Source: an uncultured Methylocystaceae bacterium
GTDB lineage: Bacteria > Pseudomonadota > Alphaproteobacteria > Rhizobiales > Beijerinckiaceae
Direction of reading: 5' to 3'
Length of the DNA: 7,984 nucleotides
NCBI GenBank assembly: GCA_945956975.1
Contig: CAMFKC010000084.1
Location: 1-7,984, forward strand
The position numbers and the translations under genes are program-made. Position 1 is the stretch's first letter. Each line of letters starts with the position of its first letter. This document shows positions 1 through 5,658 of this stretch, in pieces. The notes beneath the pieces are model-generated. The model was given only the letters and a program-made list of their open reading frames with translations. It was not told the DNA's origin and did no database searches.

Positions 1-363
1 GGCCACGATCACAGCCCCGCCGCTCTCAACCCATTTGAGCTTGCGAATGATCTCGCCCGCCCACGGCATGCCGTCGAACTTCTGCGCCACGGTCAGGGAC
101 GACGACCGGAACGTGATGCTGCCAGCCTCGATTTCCATGAACCATTCGACGCCGACCGCCGGGCGCACCTTCTCGCAAATGCCGGTTGTGGCGAAGAGCG
201 CGCGCCGGCCAGGGCGGCGGCGAAGCCCACGCGAGGCGAGGATGCGGACGTTTCGCGCCTTCCGCAGACCGGCCCGCATGATCTCGGTGTCATCGGCTCG
301 CAGCGCGGCCGGGTCGATCTGGCCCGCCGAGAAGTCCCGCTGAGCGACAATCTGAGCGTCCAT
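1..363 (-). CDS. Tail nozzle protein, gp12 / tail tubular protein B type (5' part, runs off the left edge)
   Basis: The ATG is at 363-361 and its A overlaps the TGA of the adaptor gene (TGATG). The frame then stays open for 121 codons to the window edge, so only the N-terminal part is seen. I translated this by hand. The start has the pattern common at the N-terminus of podovirus nozzle and tail tubular B proteins: DFSAGQIDPAALRADD at residues 10-25, then a conserved-looking Asn at 38 and a GLRRRPGRRALF stretch at 46-57 (the usual form is Asn, then Gly, then an Arg-Arg-Pro-Gly turn). In T7 the equivalent gp12 forms a hexameric tube below the gp11 ring. Position directly after a gp11-like gene supports the call. 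The family assignment rests on pattern recall, and the missing C-terminal part could change the details. Confidence 0.65.
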   Translation of the reverse strand, partial: MDAQIVAQRDFSAGQIDPAALRADDTEIMRAGLRKARNVRILASRGLRRRPGRRALFATTGICEKVRPAVGVEWFMEIEAGSITFRSSSLTVAQKFDGMPWAGEIIRKLKWVESGGAVIVA

Positions 364-959
364 CAGCGCCCCGTGTATCGACGAGAGCCGCGACCAAGGC
401 GCCGGGCGGCTGTGCGCGACATGAACATGGCCCGCGGCGGCTCCTGCCGATCAAGAGCCGAACGCACTTCTTCGAGCATCGCCTCGACATCGGCATCACG
501 ACGCCGCGCGTTGTCGGTGTCTTCATTGAACCCGCGCAGGAGCTGCGCTTCGACCTTCATGGTCACGAGTTCGGCGAAGAGGAGCGGCCACTGCCCAGGA
601 GCTGGTGCCCGAACATATTTGACGCTCACGCCCTGGTCACAGGCGCAGCACAGCTTCTGGTCGACGATTTCGAACTCACGAATGGGCGCCCCGCTCCAGA
701 ACGCATTCTCGACCAGCAAGCAATCGCCCGGCAGAACGTAGGCGTTCTGGTAGCTCTCGTGCGGCGAAACAGGCAGGCGTCCCGCAAGCGGCGCCGTCGT
801 GTTGGCGAAATTCCATTTGTGCCGGGGGATCAGGAAGGCGAGGGCGCGGCGATAAGCCGGATCGGCCGCCTGCCATTCCGCCGATCCGTCATACTCGACG
901 TTCACCCGGTTGTTGCCGGTGGCCTGCAGCGCATCGTTGATGACGGTGAGACGATCCAT
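363..959 (-). CDS. Head-tail adaptor (gatekeeper), gp11 / tail tubular protein A type
   Basis: This 198-residue protein begins MDRLTVINDALQATGN, a start typical of podovirus tail tubular A proteins. It continues with a Trp-Asn-Phe segment (49-51), a Tyr-x-Leu-Pro-Gly-Asp-Cys-Leu turn (74-81), a strand pair around 95-116 and a WPLLFAELVTMKVEAQLL helix (124-141), followed by a charged helix. That order of elements and the length match T7 gp11, the 12-mer that sits under the portal and links it to the nozzle. The C-terminal 25 residues are very Arg-rich. An unusual CCAC cluster lies at 104-107. There is no clear Shine-Dalgarno: the nine bases before the ATG are GGTCCATCC, and a hairpin (969-999) lies just upstream. 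The gene follows a terminator-like hairpin and is coupled to the nozzle gene by TGATG. Confidence 0.75.
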   Translation of the reverse strand: MDRLTVINDALQATGNNRVNVEYDGSAEWQAADPAYRRALAFLIPRHKWNFANTTAPLAGRLPVSPHESYQNAYVLPGDCLLVENAFWSGAPIREFEIVDQKLCCACDQGVSVKYVRAPAPGQWPLLFAELVTMKVEAQLLRGFNEDTDNARRRDADVEAMLEEVRSALDRQEPPRAMFMSRTAARRLGRGSRRYTGR

Positions 960-968
960 GGATGGACC

Positions 969-999
969 GTGCGGCAGCTATGGCGCGGCTGCACCGCAC
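969..999 (-). promoter_or_regulatory. Leader hairpin in front of the head-tail adaptor gene
   Basis: On the minus strand GTGCGG (999-994) pairs with CCGCAC (974-969). After a 2-base bulge, CAGC (991-988) pairs with GCTG (978-975), leaving a 9-base loop. The structure ends nine bases before the adaptor ATG, where a ribosome binding site would be, and no purine-rich site is seen. It could lower or control translation of the adaptor. The pairing is read directly; the role is inferred. Confidence 0.4.
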
Positions 1000-1000
1000 A

Positions 1001-1030
1001 TAAGAAAGGGCGAGGCTCGCGCCCCGCCCT
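1001..1030 (-). terminator. Terminator-like hairpin between the head genes and the adaptor gene
   Basis: On the minus strand AGGGCGGGGC (1030-1021) pairs with GCCTCGCCCT (1016-1007) across a GCGA tetraloop (GNRA type). This is a 10-base-pair stem with one G-U pair. The stem's last U continues into TTCTTA (1006-1001), giving a short U-rich tail. Read on the plus strand, the same stem has an A-C mismatch and no U run follows, so the signal is oriented for minus-strand transcription. It lies 26 bases after the stop of the 106-residue gene. The tail is short and broken by a C, so partial read-through is likely, as the adaptor and nozzle genes follow in the same direction. Confidence 0.55.
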
Positions 1031-1055
1031 CATGATCCCCCAGCCGAACCGCCGA

Positions 1056-1376
1056 TCAGGTGTTCGGCGAAGTCGTCGCGTGACCGCCGCCGAGTTCCGC
1101 CGCCTTCGCCCGGGCCGCCGCCTCGTCCAGACCGCTTTCCACGATCGCGTCGTTCGACGTGTCGATGACGTTGAACTTCTTGTTGCCGACGTGCTCGACT
1201 TTGTAGCGCGGCACGGCCGGGCCGGCGTTCGGGTCACGATCCTTCTTGCGCGCGCGCGGGTCCTCATAGGAATAGCGCTTGGGGTCGAACTCCAGCGCCT
1301 CGCGCGCATCGACGGAATCCAGCAGGTGCTCGCGCACCTCGTCGCCGTCCTTCTCGAAAACCTTCACCTTCGCCAT
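1056..1376 (-). CDS. Small phage head-region protein of unknown function (106 aa)
   Basis: I do not recognise a named family. The ATG at 1376-1374 has a good ribosome binding site, GAGGAG at 1390-1385, with 8 bases between. The protein is highly charged. Residues 20-40 contain DSVDAREALEFDPKRYSYED; a Val-Asp-Ala-Arg-Glu-Ala-Leu type segment is one I associate with small proteins encoded near phage capsid genes. A basic, disordered-looking linker (41-53) follows, then RYKVEHVGNKKFNVID (57-72), which reads as a beta hairpin, then an Ala-rich helix (83-95) and a polar tail. There is no signal peptide or membrane segment. It sits 29 bases after the cement gene and is the last gene before the terminator-like hairpin, so a minor head or head-completion role is plausible but unproven. 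Confidence 0.8.
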   Translation of the reverse strand: MAKVKVFEKDGDEVREHLLDSVDAREALEFDPKRYSYEDPRARKKDRDPNAGPAVPRYKVEHVGNKKFNVIDTSNDAIVESGLDEAAARAKAAELGGGHATTSPNT

Positions 1377-1384
1377 GGGGGCGG

Positions 1385-1390
1385 CTCCTC
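1385..1390 (-). promoter_or_regulatory. Ribosome binding site of the 106-residue gene
   Basis: GAGGAG on the minus strand with 8 bases to the ATG at 1376. It fixes this start against downstream alternatives. Confidence 0.7.
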
Positions 1391-1405
1391 AGATGTTGCC
1401 CCGGC

Positions 1406-1843
1406 TCAATGGCCGGGGTCGTTGGACATGAAGGCGGTGTAGTTGATCGAGGGCGTGGTGCCCGCCGCCTTGGTGTAGAGCCGGATGTACCGGTAGACGG
1501 TATCCGCCTGCTCGTTGGTGACGCCGAGCTCGTAGCGGCCGACCGTGGAGTTCTGGCCGCCGCCGTCGCGCGACGCCGTAGCGCCGAGGTTGAGCTGCGC
1601 CAGGTTCTCGATGCCGGAGGCGAACGAAGACGAGTTCGAGCCCTGCACAATGATGTCGTAGGCCTCGTCCGTGGACGAGATGTCGATCGCGCTCACGTCG
1701 ATGACGACGGTCCCCTCGAAGCGGGCGGCGCCCATGTCGAGGATCTTGTTCGAGCCGCCGACCTGGGCCGCGGCGGAAGCGGTGACGGCGCCAGCATCCT
1801 TGAGCTGGAGCAGCGCGTCGAAGGTGAAAGTCCGGCTGCCCAT
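1406..1843 (-). CDS. Bbp16-family capsid cement (decoration) protein
   Basis: This 145-residue protein begins MGSRTFTFDALLQLKDAGAVTAS, then KILDMGAARFEGTVVIDVSA (33-52) and a Tyr-Asp-Ile-Ile-Val-Gln-Gly-Ser strand (62-69). It ends with GRYELGVTN (102-110) and a YRYIRLYTKAAGTTPSINYTAF beta region (117-138). This all-beta pattern, the size and the position right after the major capsid gene fit the Bbp16 cement family of Bordetella phage BPP-1, where a jellyroll dimer clamps neighbouring capsid proteins on the outer shell. No signal peptide or membrane segment is seen, and the many Ser, Thr and Gly residues suit a virion surface protein. The start is supported by GGGGG at 1854-1850, six bases before the ATG. 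Only the family assignment is recalled; no structure or search was available. Confidence 0.75.
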   Translation of the reverse strand: MGSRTFTFDALLQLKDAGAVTASAAAQVGGSNKILDMGAARFEGTVVIDVSAIDISSTDEAYDIIVQGSNSSSFASGIENLAQLNLGATASRDGGGQNSTVGRYELGVTNEQADTVYRYIRLYTKAAGTTPSINYTAFMSNDPGH

Positions 1844-1849
1844 CGCGAG

Positions 1850-1854
1850 CCCCC
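1850..1854 (-). promoter_or_regulatory. G-run ribosome binding site of the cement gene
   Basis: A GGGGG run on the minus strand lies six bases before the ATG at 1843. It is not a textbook Shine-Dalgarno but can pair with the CCUCC of 16S rRNA in part. The same type of site precedes the capsid gene. Confidence 0.45.
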
Positions 1855-1869
1855 ATGTTCGAGAAAGGA

Positions 1870-1891
1870 CGACGGGGCCGGAGCCCCGCCG
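1870..1891 (-). promoter_or_regulatory. Stable cUCCGg tetraloop hairpin between the capsid and cement genes
   Basis: Seven bases after the capsid TAA the minus strand reads CGGCGGGGC (1891-1883), TCCG loop (1882-1879), GCCCCGTCG (1878-1870). All nine positions pair, with one G-U pair, and the loop is of the UNCG class closed by C-G, one of the most stable tetraloop types known. The downstream bases TCCTTTCTC are pyrimidine-rich but not a U run, so full termination is doubtful. It could act as a weak terminator or as a block to 3' exonucleases that protects the capsid message. The structure is read directly; the function is inferred. Confidence 0.55.
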
Positions 1892-1897
1892 GGTTCG

Positions 1898-2827
1898 TTA
1901 CGCGACGATGGCCGCGTTGGTGATCGAGGACAGCCGGGTCAGGCAGTACTTGTGCTCGTCGACCAGGCCGACATCCCAGGACAGGTGCGTCCGGTAGGTG
2001 ATGCCGTTCTCCAGCAGACCCATGTCCTTGAAGGCCATCGGCTTGAGCTGGATGCCCTTCAGGCCGCCGTCGCGGAACGACACGACGTAGATCGAGGTGG
2101 TGACCGGCGAACCGCCTCCGGACGCGACCTCGGAGAAGGGCAGCATCGCCGCGTGATCGTCCTTCTGGTAGCCCCACAGGATCGGGAGGCCGGCATAGGA
2201 CATTTTCGGCTTTCCGATCTCGTCCCAGGACTGGAGCACGAAGCCGGTCAGCGTCTGCGTGCGCGCGGCCTGGATCCAGAGCGGCATCGTCGAGTAGTCG
2301 GCGATGATGTGGGTCGGCGTGTTGGTGTTCGCGATCGCTTGGTCCAGCTTCAGAAGCGAGAGCGGGCCGCCGCCGGATGCGGCATTGTTGACGATCGTCC
2401 GGTTGAACAGGCGCGAGCGGCGCTGCAGCCCGTCGAAGACGCGCGGGTTGCTCGTGTTGTCGCCCTTCAGGAAGGTGTCGATCCAGAGCCGGCCGGCCGC
2501 GGCCATCGCCATCGTCTCTTCCCGGGCACGGCGGGTCTCGCCGTAGCGGTCGACGATCGCGCGGTCCACGTCGAGGTCGTGGTCAACGATGTAGCTCGAC
2601 TCCTGGAAGGGCGAGATCACCCCGACGCCGGTCGTCGACGGCTCGTTGATGCCGCGGAAGCCGACCGTGGGCAGCGCCGCCTGGCGGAAGCCCTCATAGA
2701 CCGCGCCGGTCAGGCCGTCGAACGGGATCGCGCCCATCACGTCGGACGACGTGGCGAACATCTCGATCAGCGGGCGTTCGGGCGAATTCGTGCCCAGGCC
2801 CTTGGCGTATTCGATCAGCGTCTTCAT
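1898..2827 (-). CDS. Major capsid protein (HK97-fold type, BPP-1-like)
   Basis: This 309-residue protein has features of tailed-phage coat proteins: an N-terminal acidic and hydrophobic arm (1-35), a Gly/Pro-rich region before a long helix (about 88-117), then FLKGDNTSNPRVFDGLQRR (119-137). That last stretch is the common form in which a Lys/Asn-Gly-Asp turn is followed by Phe-Asp-Gly-Leu. A Gly-rich loop follows (151-154), then WDEIGKPKMSYAGLPIL (201-217), matching the usual 'G..v.~Y.GlPI' strand. There is no N-terminal prohead protease domain. Neighbours are the scaffold upstream and the cement gene downstream, as in BPP-1 (Bbp18, Bbp17, Bbp16). The ATG has an AGGGGG site with seven bases between, and the gap from the scaffold stop is only 11 bases. 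Several hundred copies per head would be expected, so this should be the most abundant product. Confidence 0.88.
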   Translation of the reverse strand: MKTLIEYAKGLGTNSPERPLIEMFATSSDVMGAIPFDGLTGAVYEGFRQAALPTVGFRGINEPSTTGVGVISPFQESSYIVDHDLDVDRAIVDRYGETRRAREETMAMAAAGRLWIDTFLKGDNTSNPRVFDGLQRRSRLFNRTIVNNAASGGGPLSLLKLDQAIANTNTPTHIIADYSTMPLWIQAARTQTLTGFVLQSWDEIGKPKMSYAGLPILWGYQKDDHAAMLPFSEVASGGGSPVTTSIYVVSFRDGGLKGIQLKPMAFKDMGLLENGITYRTHLSWDVGLVDEHKYCLTRLSSITNAAIVA

Positions 2828-2834
2828 GGTTTAA

Positions 2835-2840
2835 CCCCCT
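2835..2840 (-). promoter_or_regulatory. Ribosome binding site of the major capsid gene
   Basis: AGGGGG on the minus strand overlaps the TAG stop of the scaffold (2841-2839) and stands seven bases before the capsid ATG at 2827. It fixes the start and links capsid translation to the end of scaffold translation. Confidence 0.6.
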
Positions 2841-3603
2841 ATCGCCCGCCGGACGCGGCTTTGCGCGCGGCAACCAGCTTCTCCGCGGGCGACATCGCCG
2901 CGTATTCCTCTTCGGTCGGGCCGGCGTGGCCGCCGTCTCGTCCGGTCTGCGTGAAGTTCGGAGCGCCGCCACCGGAGGCTAGGCGCATCACCCGCTCCAG
3001 CGTCTCGATGCCCGCCTTGAATTTCGTGATGCCGCCGAAGAGCACCGCCGCATCCGGGCCGAGCTTGGCGTTCACCCAAGTCTCGACCGCCTTCTGGCGG
3101 TCGGCCGCCTTGGGGCCGAGCTGCTCGAACTGCTGCTTGAAGACGGCCTGATCAGCCTTGGCCTGCTCGACCTGCATCTTGGCGTAAGAGCCGACGAGCT
3201 TCTCGAAGCCCGACTGGTCAAGGCCGAGGTCGTGCGCCACAGCGCGACCGAACGCGAACATCGGATCCTTGTCGTCGAGCTCGAAGGTGACGCCATCGCC
3301 GAAGTCGAGCCCATCGGGCAGCTTCAGCTCGTATCCTTCCGGCTTCTCCGGCGCCGCGGCGCGCTTCGAATCCTCGCCGGCCTTGAAAGCGGCCAACTCA
3401 TCGAGGTGGGTCTTGAGGTCCGCGCCCTTGATCGCGCCGCCTTCGCCGTCCCAGAACTGTTCGGGGAGCCAGTCAGGACGGGTCGGCTTGTCATCCGGGG
3501 ACGCGACGACGGGCGCCGCGGCTGCCGGGGCCAATGCCTGCGGCGCGGCCGGCTCGCTGGAGGGCGAGGTCGGAGCGGGCGTCTCTATGCTCGGCTGCGT
3601 CAT
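2839..3603 (-). CDS. Capsid assembly scaffolding protein
   Basis: I take the ATG at 3603-3601, giving 254 residues. The frame extends upstream to another ATG at 3681, but those 26 codons look like a shadow of the preceding gene. A GAGG lies 12 bases upstream, so the site is weak. Residues 1-40 are Pro/Ala/Ser-rich and disordered. RPDWLPEQFWD (42-52) and YELKLPDG (91-98) are typical of phage scaffold proteins of the type found beside T7-like and BPP-1-like capsid genes. A Gln/Lys/Ala-rich helical region with coiled-coil character follows (about 133-175), then a second helix set to about 208. The C-terminal part ends with EEEYAAMSPAEKLVAARKA (231-249), a likely capsid-binding helix. Scaffolds help the coat close around the portal and are then lost. 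The first 113 bases overlap the upstream gene in another frame. Confidence 0.85.
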   Translation of the reverse strand: MTQPSIETPAPTSPSSEPAAPQALAPAAAAPVVASPDDKPTRPDWLPEQFWDGEGGAIKGADLKTHLDELAAFKAGEDSKRAAAPEKPEGYELKLPDGLDFGDGVTFELDDKDPMFAFGRAVAHDLGLDQSGFEKLVGSYAKMQVEQAKADQAVFKQQFEQLGPKAADRQKAVETWVNAKLGPDAAVLFGGITKFKAGIETLERVMRLASGGGAPNFTQTGRDGGHAGPTEEEYAAMSPAEKLVAARKAASGGR

Positions 3604-3817
3604 CGATCGGCTGGTCCTCAGGGACGAACTGCAGAATTTCTGCAGCCAACCTGCGGCGGCCCTCAGAATCGTGCACCGCACAGGTCGGAGCGCCGAGCGG
3701 GAGCACCTTCAGAACCTCACGCCGAAGCCAGAGCGCAATGCGCTCGCCATCGCCGCGCGTGCCGCGATCAGTGAGCACTCGAGCCCAGGCTTCAGCCAGT
3801 TCCTCGTTCGGCGTCAT
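3491..3817 (-). CDS. Bbp19-like small phage protein
   Basis: The ATG at 3817-3815 overlaps the portal TGA (ATGA, four bases), and AGGTGGAG at 3835-3828 stands ten bases upstream, so the start is well placed. The 108-residue product has an acidic helix (4-14), a basic amphipathic helix (24-38) and APTCAVHDSEGRRRLAAEIL (43-62). That last stretch resembles the 'D...F.t.~G~~vL~~L' core of the Bbp19 family, and the gene sits where BPP-1 has bbp19, between portal and scaffold. Function in that family is not established as far as I know. Residues from about 72 onward are Arg/Ala/Gly-rich and coincide with the first 113 bases of the scaffold in another frame, so this tail may be unconstrained. I am fairly sure it is a gene and less sure of the family. 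Confidence 0.65.
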   Translation of the reverse strand: MTPNEELAEAWARVLTDRGTRGDGERIALWLRREVLKVLPLGAPTCAVHDSEGRRRLAAEILQFVPEDQPIDDAAEHRDARSDLALQRAGRAAGIGPGSRGARRRVPG

Positions 3818-5388
3818 ACCGGCGGCGCTCCACCTGTCGCCGGGCCAGGCCCACCGCCACCACCGCCACCGAGCAGCGGGCCGAACTGCTGGATCGCCCC
3901 CTGGATGTCCTCGGCCTTGCGGAACACCACGATCTTGTCGCGGAGCTTCCGCTGGACGTTCTGGAGCGTGGCGGAACCGTCGATCTCAACCATGGCCGTC
4001 TGCTGGAAATAGGCTTGCGCCATCTGGAGGATGCGGCCCGCGACCTGCACGTCCTGAAATTCCTGCGCCTGCTCGGTCGGATCATAGGGCGTGAGCGCCA
4101 CGGCCTTCCCATTGACCTTGATGTCGTCGATCGTGCCGCGCGCCATCAGCAGGTACTTGAAGCGCAGGAACAGCTCGGCCGGCCCTTCCTTGAAGAAGAT
4201 TTCGCCCGGCGTGCCGAGCCGCCGCTTCGCGCGCTGGATTTCGTCCAGCCACTGCTCCGCGGTCGGAGGCGTTTTGCCCTGCTGCTCCGGGTAATCGGCA
4301 AAGAACAGGCGCTTGATCCGACGCTCGATGTCCTGCGTCACGAACTCGGCGAAGTTGACGTTCGAGTCGAACCCCAACCGCTCGACAGGCGAATGCTGCC
4401 AGGGCCGGGCCTTGTACCCCATGCCCGGCTCGATGCCGTTCTCGAAGTTCATCACGCCGTCGTCGGCATAGATGAAGGGCGAATGGATCTGGAAGTCAGC
4501 GTTCTCGATCTTGAGCGCCTCGGTCTCGTCGAGACGGCGCAGCTCCGGCAGCGCCTGCAGAGCAGGGCCGTGCCCGAACGGGAACAGCGTATCCGGGTTG
4601 AAGCGCCAGACGAGGAGCGGGCACGAGCCCGGGCCTTTCAACTCGGCCTCGAAGACCTGCTTCTCTCCCACGCGGATGACGTGCTGCCAATAGACATCGG
4701 CGTCATTCTGCCAGAGGCGCCACCAGCCCCAGGACACGACGCAGCGCTCGTTGCCCTTGTCCTTGATCTTCTTCTGGATATCGGCGGGCAGCGTGACGCC
4801 AGGCAGGAGCGCCGGCAGATGCCGGTAGCGCGTATGCCGCACGATGAAACGATCGTCGATGTCGCCATAGGGGCCGACGTTGATCTCCAGCTCGCGCAGC
4901 GGAACCGTCTGGGACACGATCGGCTCATGCGCGCGCAGATCTGAGACCCACAGCGCCACCGTGCCAAGGGCCGCATCGGGCATGTAGGCCAGTGCCAGCG
5001 CGGCATAGAGGTTCGAGGCACGGATCGCTTCGAAAATCGTGGTGGTTTGCGCCGCCACGTCGTCTTCGATCTGGGACCATTCATCTTCGGTCAGGTCGAT
5101 GCCGCGCTGCTGCTGCGCCCACTCGATGATCTTGGGCGTGAAGGTGTTCAGGAGCTCGGTCGCAAAATCTTGCGCCATCTCCATGCCGATCGAGATCTGC
5201 AGCTCGGCGATGTCGGTTTCGCGGCCGCGGTCTGTCTGCGGGCTTTGCGACGACACATCCCGGCAGCGCTGAGGCGCCGTGAAGAAATAGGCCTCCCGCA
5301 AATCGACATCGACCTGCGCTTTATAGCGCCGGCAATCCTGCAGGCGCTGGGCGGCTTCCTTCTCCAGCTTGGTCTTTTCGCCTGCCAT
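3814..5388 (-). CDS. Portal protein (podovirus head-to-tail connector family)
   Basis: At 524 residues the length fits the podovirus head-to-tail connecting protein family, the dodecameric ring through which DNA passes. The N-terminus is a charged helix (3-35). A long helix holds LQISIGMEMAQDFATELLNTF (63-83) and leads to the TPKIIEW turn (84-90), matching the 'L.TP....W' step of these portals. A membrane-free core of strands and Trp-rich segments follows (VVSWGWWRLW). CPLLVWRFNPDTLFPFGHGPALQALPELRRLDE is a strongly conserved-looking block of this family: a trigger Arg-x-Asn-Pro-Asp region and 'G.GPA..ALPEL+.L.E'. After the C-terminal helices the protein ends in a Gly/Pro-rich tail with seven Gly in a row (507-513). 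Its start overlaps the stop of the 69-residue gene (TGATG), and its stop overlaps the next start (ATGA), so translation is probably coupled on both sides. Confidence 0.9.
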   Translation of the reverse strand: MAGEKTKLEKEAAQRLQDCRRYKAQVDVDLREAYFFTAPQRCRDVSSQSPQTDRGRETDIAELQISIGMEMAQDFATELLNTFTPKIIEWAQQQRGIDLTEDEWSQIEDDVAAQTTTIFEAIRASNLYAALALAYMPDAALGTVALWVSDLRAHEPIVSQTVPLRELEINVGPYGDIDDRFIVRHTRYRHLPALLPGVTLPADIQKKIKDKGNERCVVSWGWWRLWQNDADVYWQHVIRVGEKQVFEAELKGPGSCPLLVWRFNPDTLFPFGHGPALQALPELRRLDETEALKIENADFQIHSPFIYADDGVMNFENGIEPGMGYKARPWQHSPVERLGFDSNVNFAEFVTQDIERRIKRLFFADYPEQQGKTPPTAEQWLDEIQRAKRRLGTPGEIFFKEGPAELFLRFKYLLMARGTIDDIKVNGKAVALTPYDPTEQAQEFQDVQVAGRILQMAQAYFQQTAMVEIDGSATLQNVQRKLRDKIVVFRKAEDIQGAIQQFGPLLGGGGGGGPGPATGGAPPV

Positions 5389-5597
5389 CAGGCGACCCGA
5401 CTGGTGCCGCTCAAAAGCGAGCGCGTGTTGAACACGCGGAGCAGCCGGTTTGTGTCGCGGCCGAGGATATCCTGCATCGCGGAAGCCTGCGTATCGCTGG
5501 CGACTGCGGACTGCTTGTCGAGCTCTTGCTGCTGAGCGGTTGCAGTTGCCATCGCCTGGCGGCGCTGAGACGAGCCGCTGAACATCGAGCCGCCCAT
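5388..5597 (-). CDS. Small unrecognised phage protein upstream of the portal (69 aa)
   Basis: I do not recognise a family. It begins with a Gly/Ser/Met-rich segment (MGGSMFSGSSQRRQ) and continues with a polar helix rich in Gln, Ala, Thr and Ser (15-45), then NRLLRVFNTRSLLSGTS (50-66). No Cys, no signal peptide and no membrane segment are present. The start is firm: GGAGG at 5608-5604 stands six bases before the ATG, the clearest ribosome binding site in the window, and the stop overlaps the portal start. Small polar proteins with Gly/Ser starts are common next to podovirus portals. It could be a minor structural protein or serve mainly to load ribosomes for the portal; neither is shown. Confidence 0.75.
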   Translation of the reverse strand: MGGSMFSGSSQRRQAMATATAQQQELDKQSAVASDTQASAMQDILGRDTNRLLRVFNTRSLLSGTSRVA

Positions 5598-5603
5598 GCG
5601 GTG

Positions 5604-5608
5604 CCTCC
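5604..5608 (-). promoter_or_regulatory. Strong ribosome binding site of the 69-residue gene
   Basis: GGAGG on the minus strand, six bases before the ATG at 5597. As the portal start overlaps this gene's stop, this site probably also sets portal translation. Confidence 0.75.
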
Positions 5609-5658
5609 TATGCTGAGGCTCGCACCATCAGGCGCTCAGCCCGCAGCCGCACCGCACA

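Noticed and set aside
952..964. Palindrome around the adaptor start (ATCCATGGAT)
   Set aside because: A ten-base palindrome centred on the ATG is too short and too likely by chance to call an operator.
1389..2177. 262-codon minus-strand frame across the cement gene and capsid 3' end
   Set aside because: It crosses two well-supported genes in another frame and is very rich in Arg, Gly and Pro, as expected for an out-of-frame reading.
1409..3151. 580-codon open frame on the plus strand
   Set aside because: It lies opposite the capsid, cement and scaffold genes, is rich in Arg, Ala, Val and Asp in the manner of a GC-rich antisense shadow, and shows no motif.
3604..3681. 26 extra N-terminal codons for the scaffold
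   Set aside because: They lie within the well-supported part of the Bbp19-like gene and read as a shadow; ATG 3603 begins the usual disordered Pro/Ala arm.
4015..4944. 309-codon open frame on the plus strand opposite the portal
   Set aside because: An antisense shadow of the portal codons: Leu/Arg/Asp-rich low-information protein and no ribosome binding context that competes with the portal.
5612..5640. Inverted repeat GCTGAG / CTCAGC in the gap after the papain-like gene
   Set aside because: Only six base pairs with a 17-base loop and no U tract; too weak to call a terminator.
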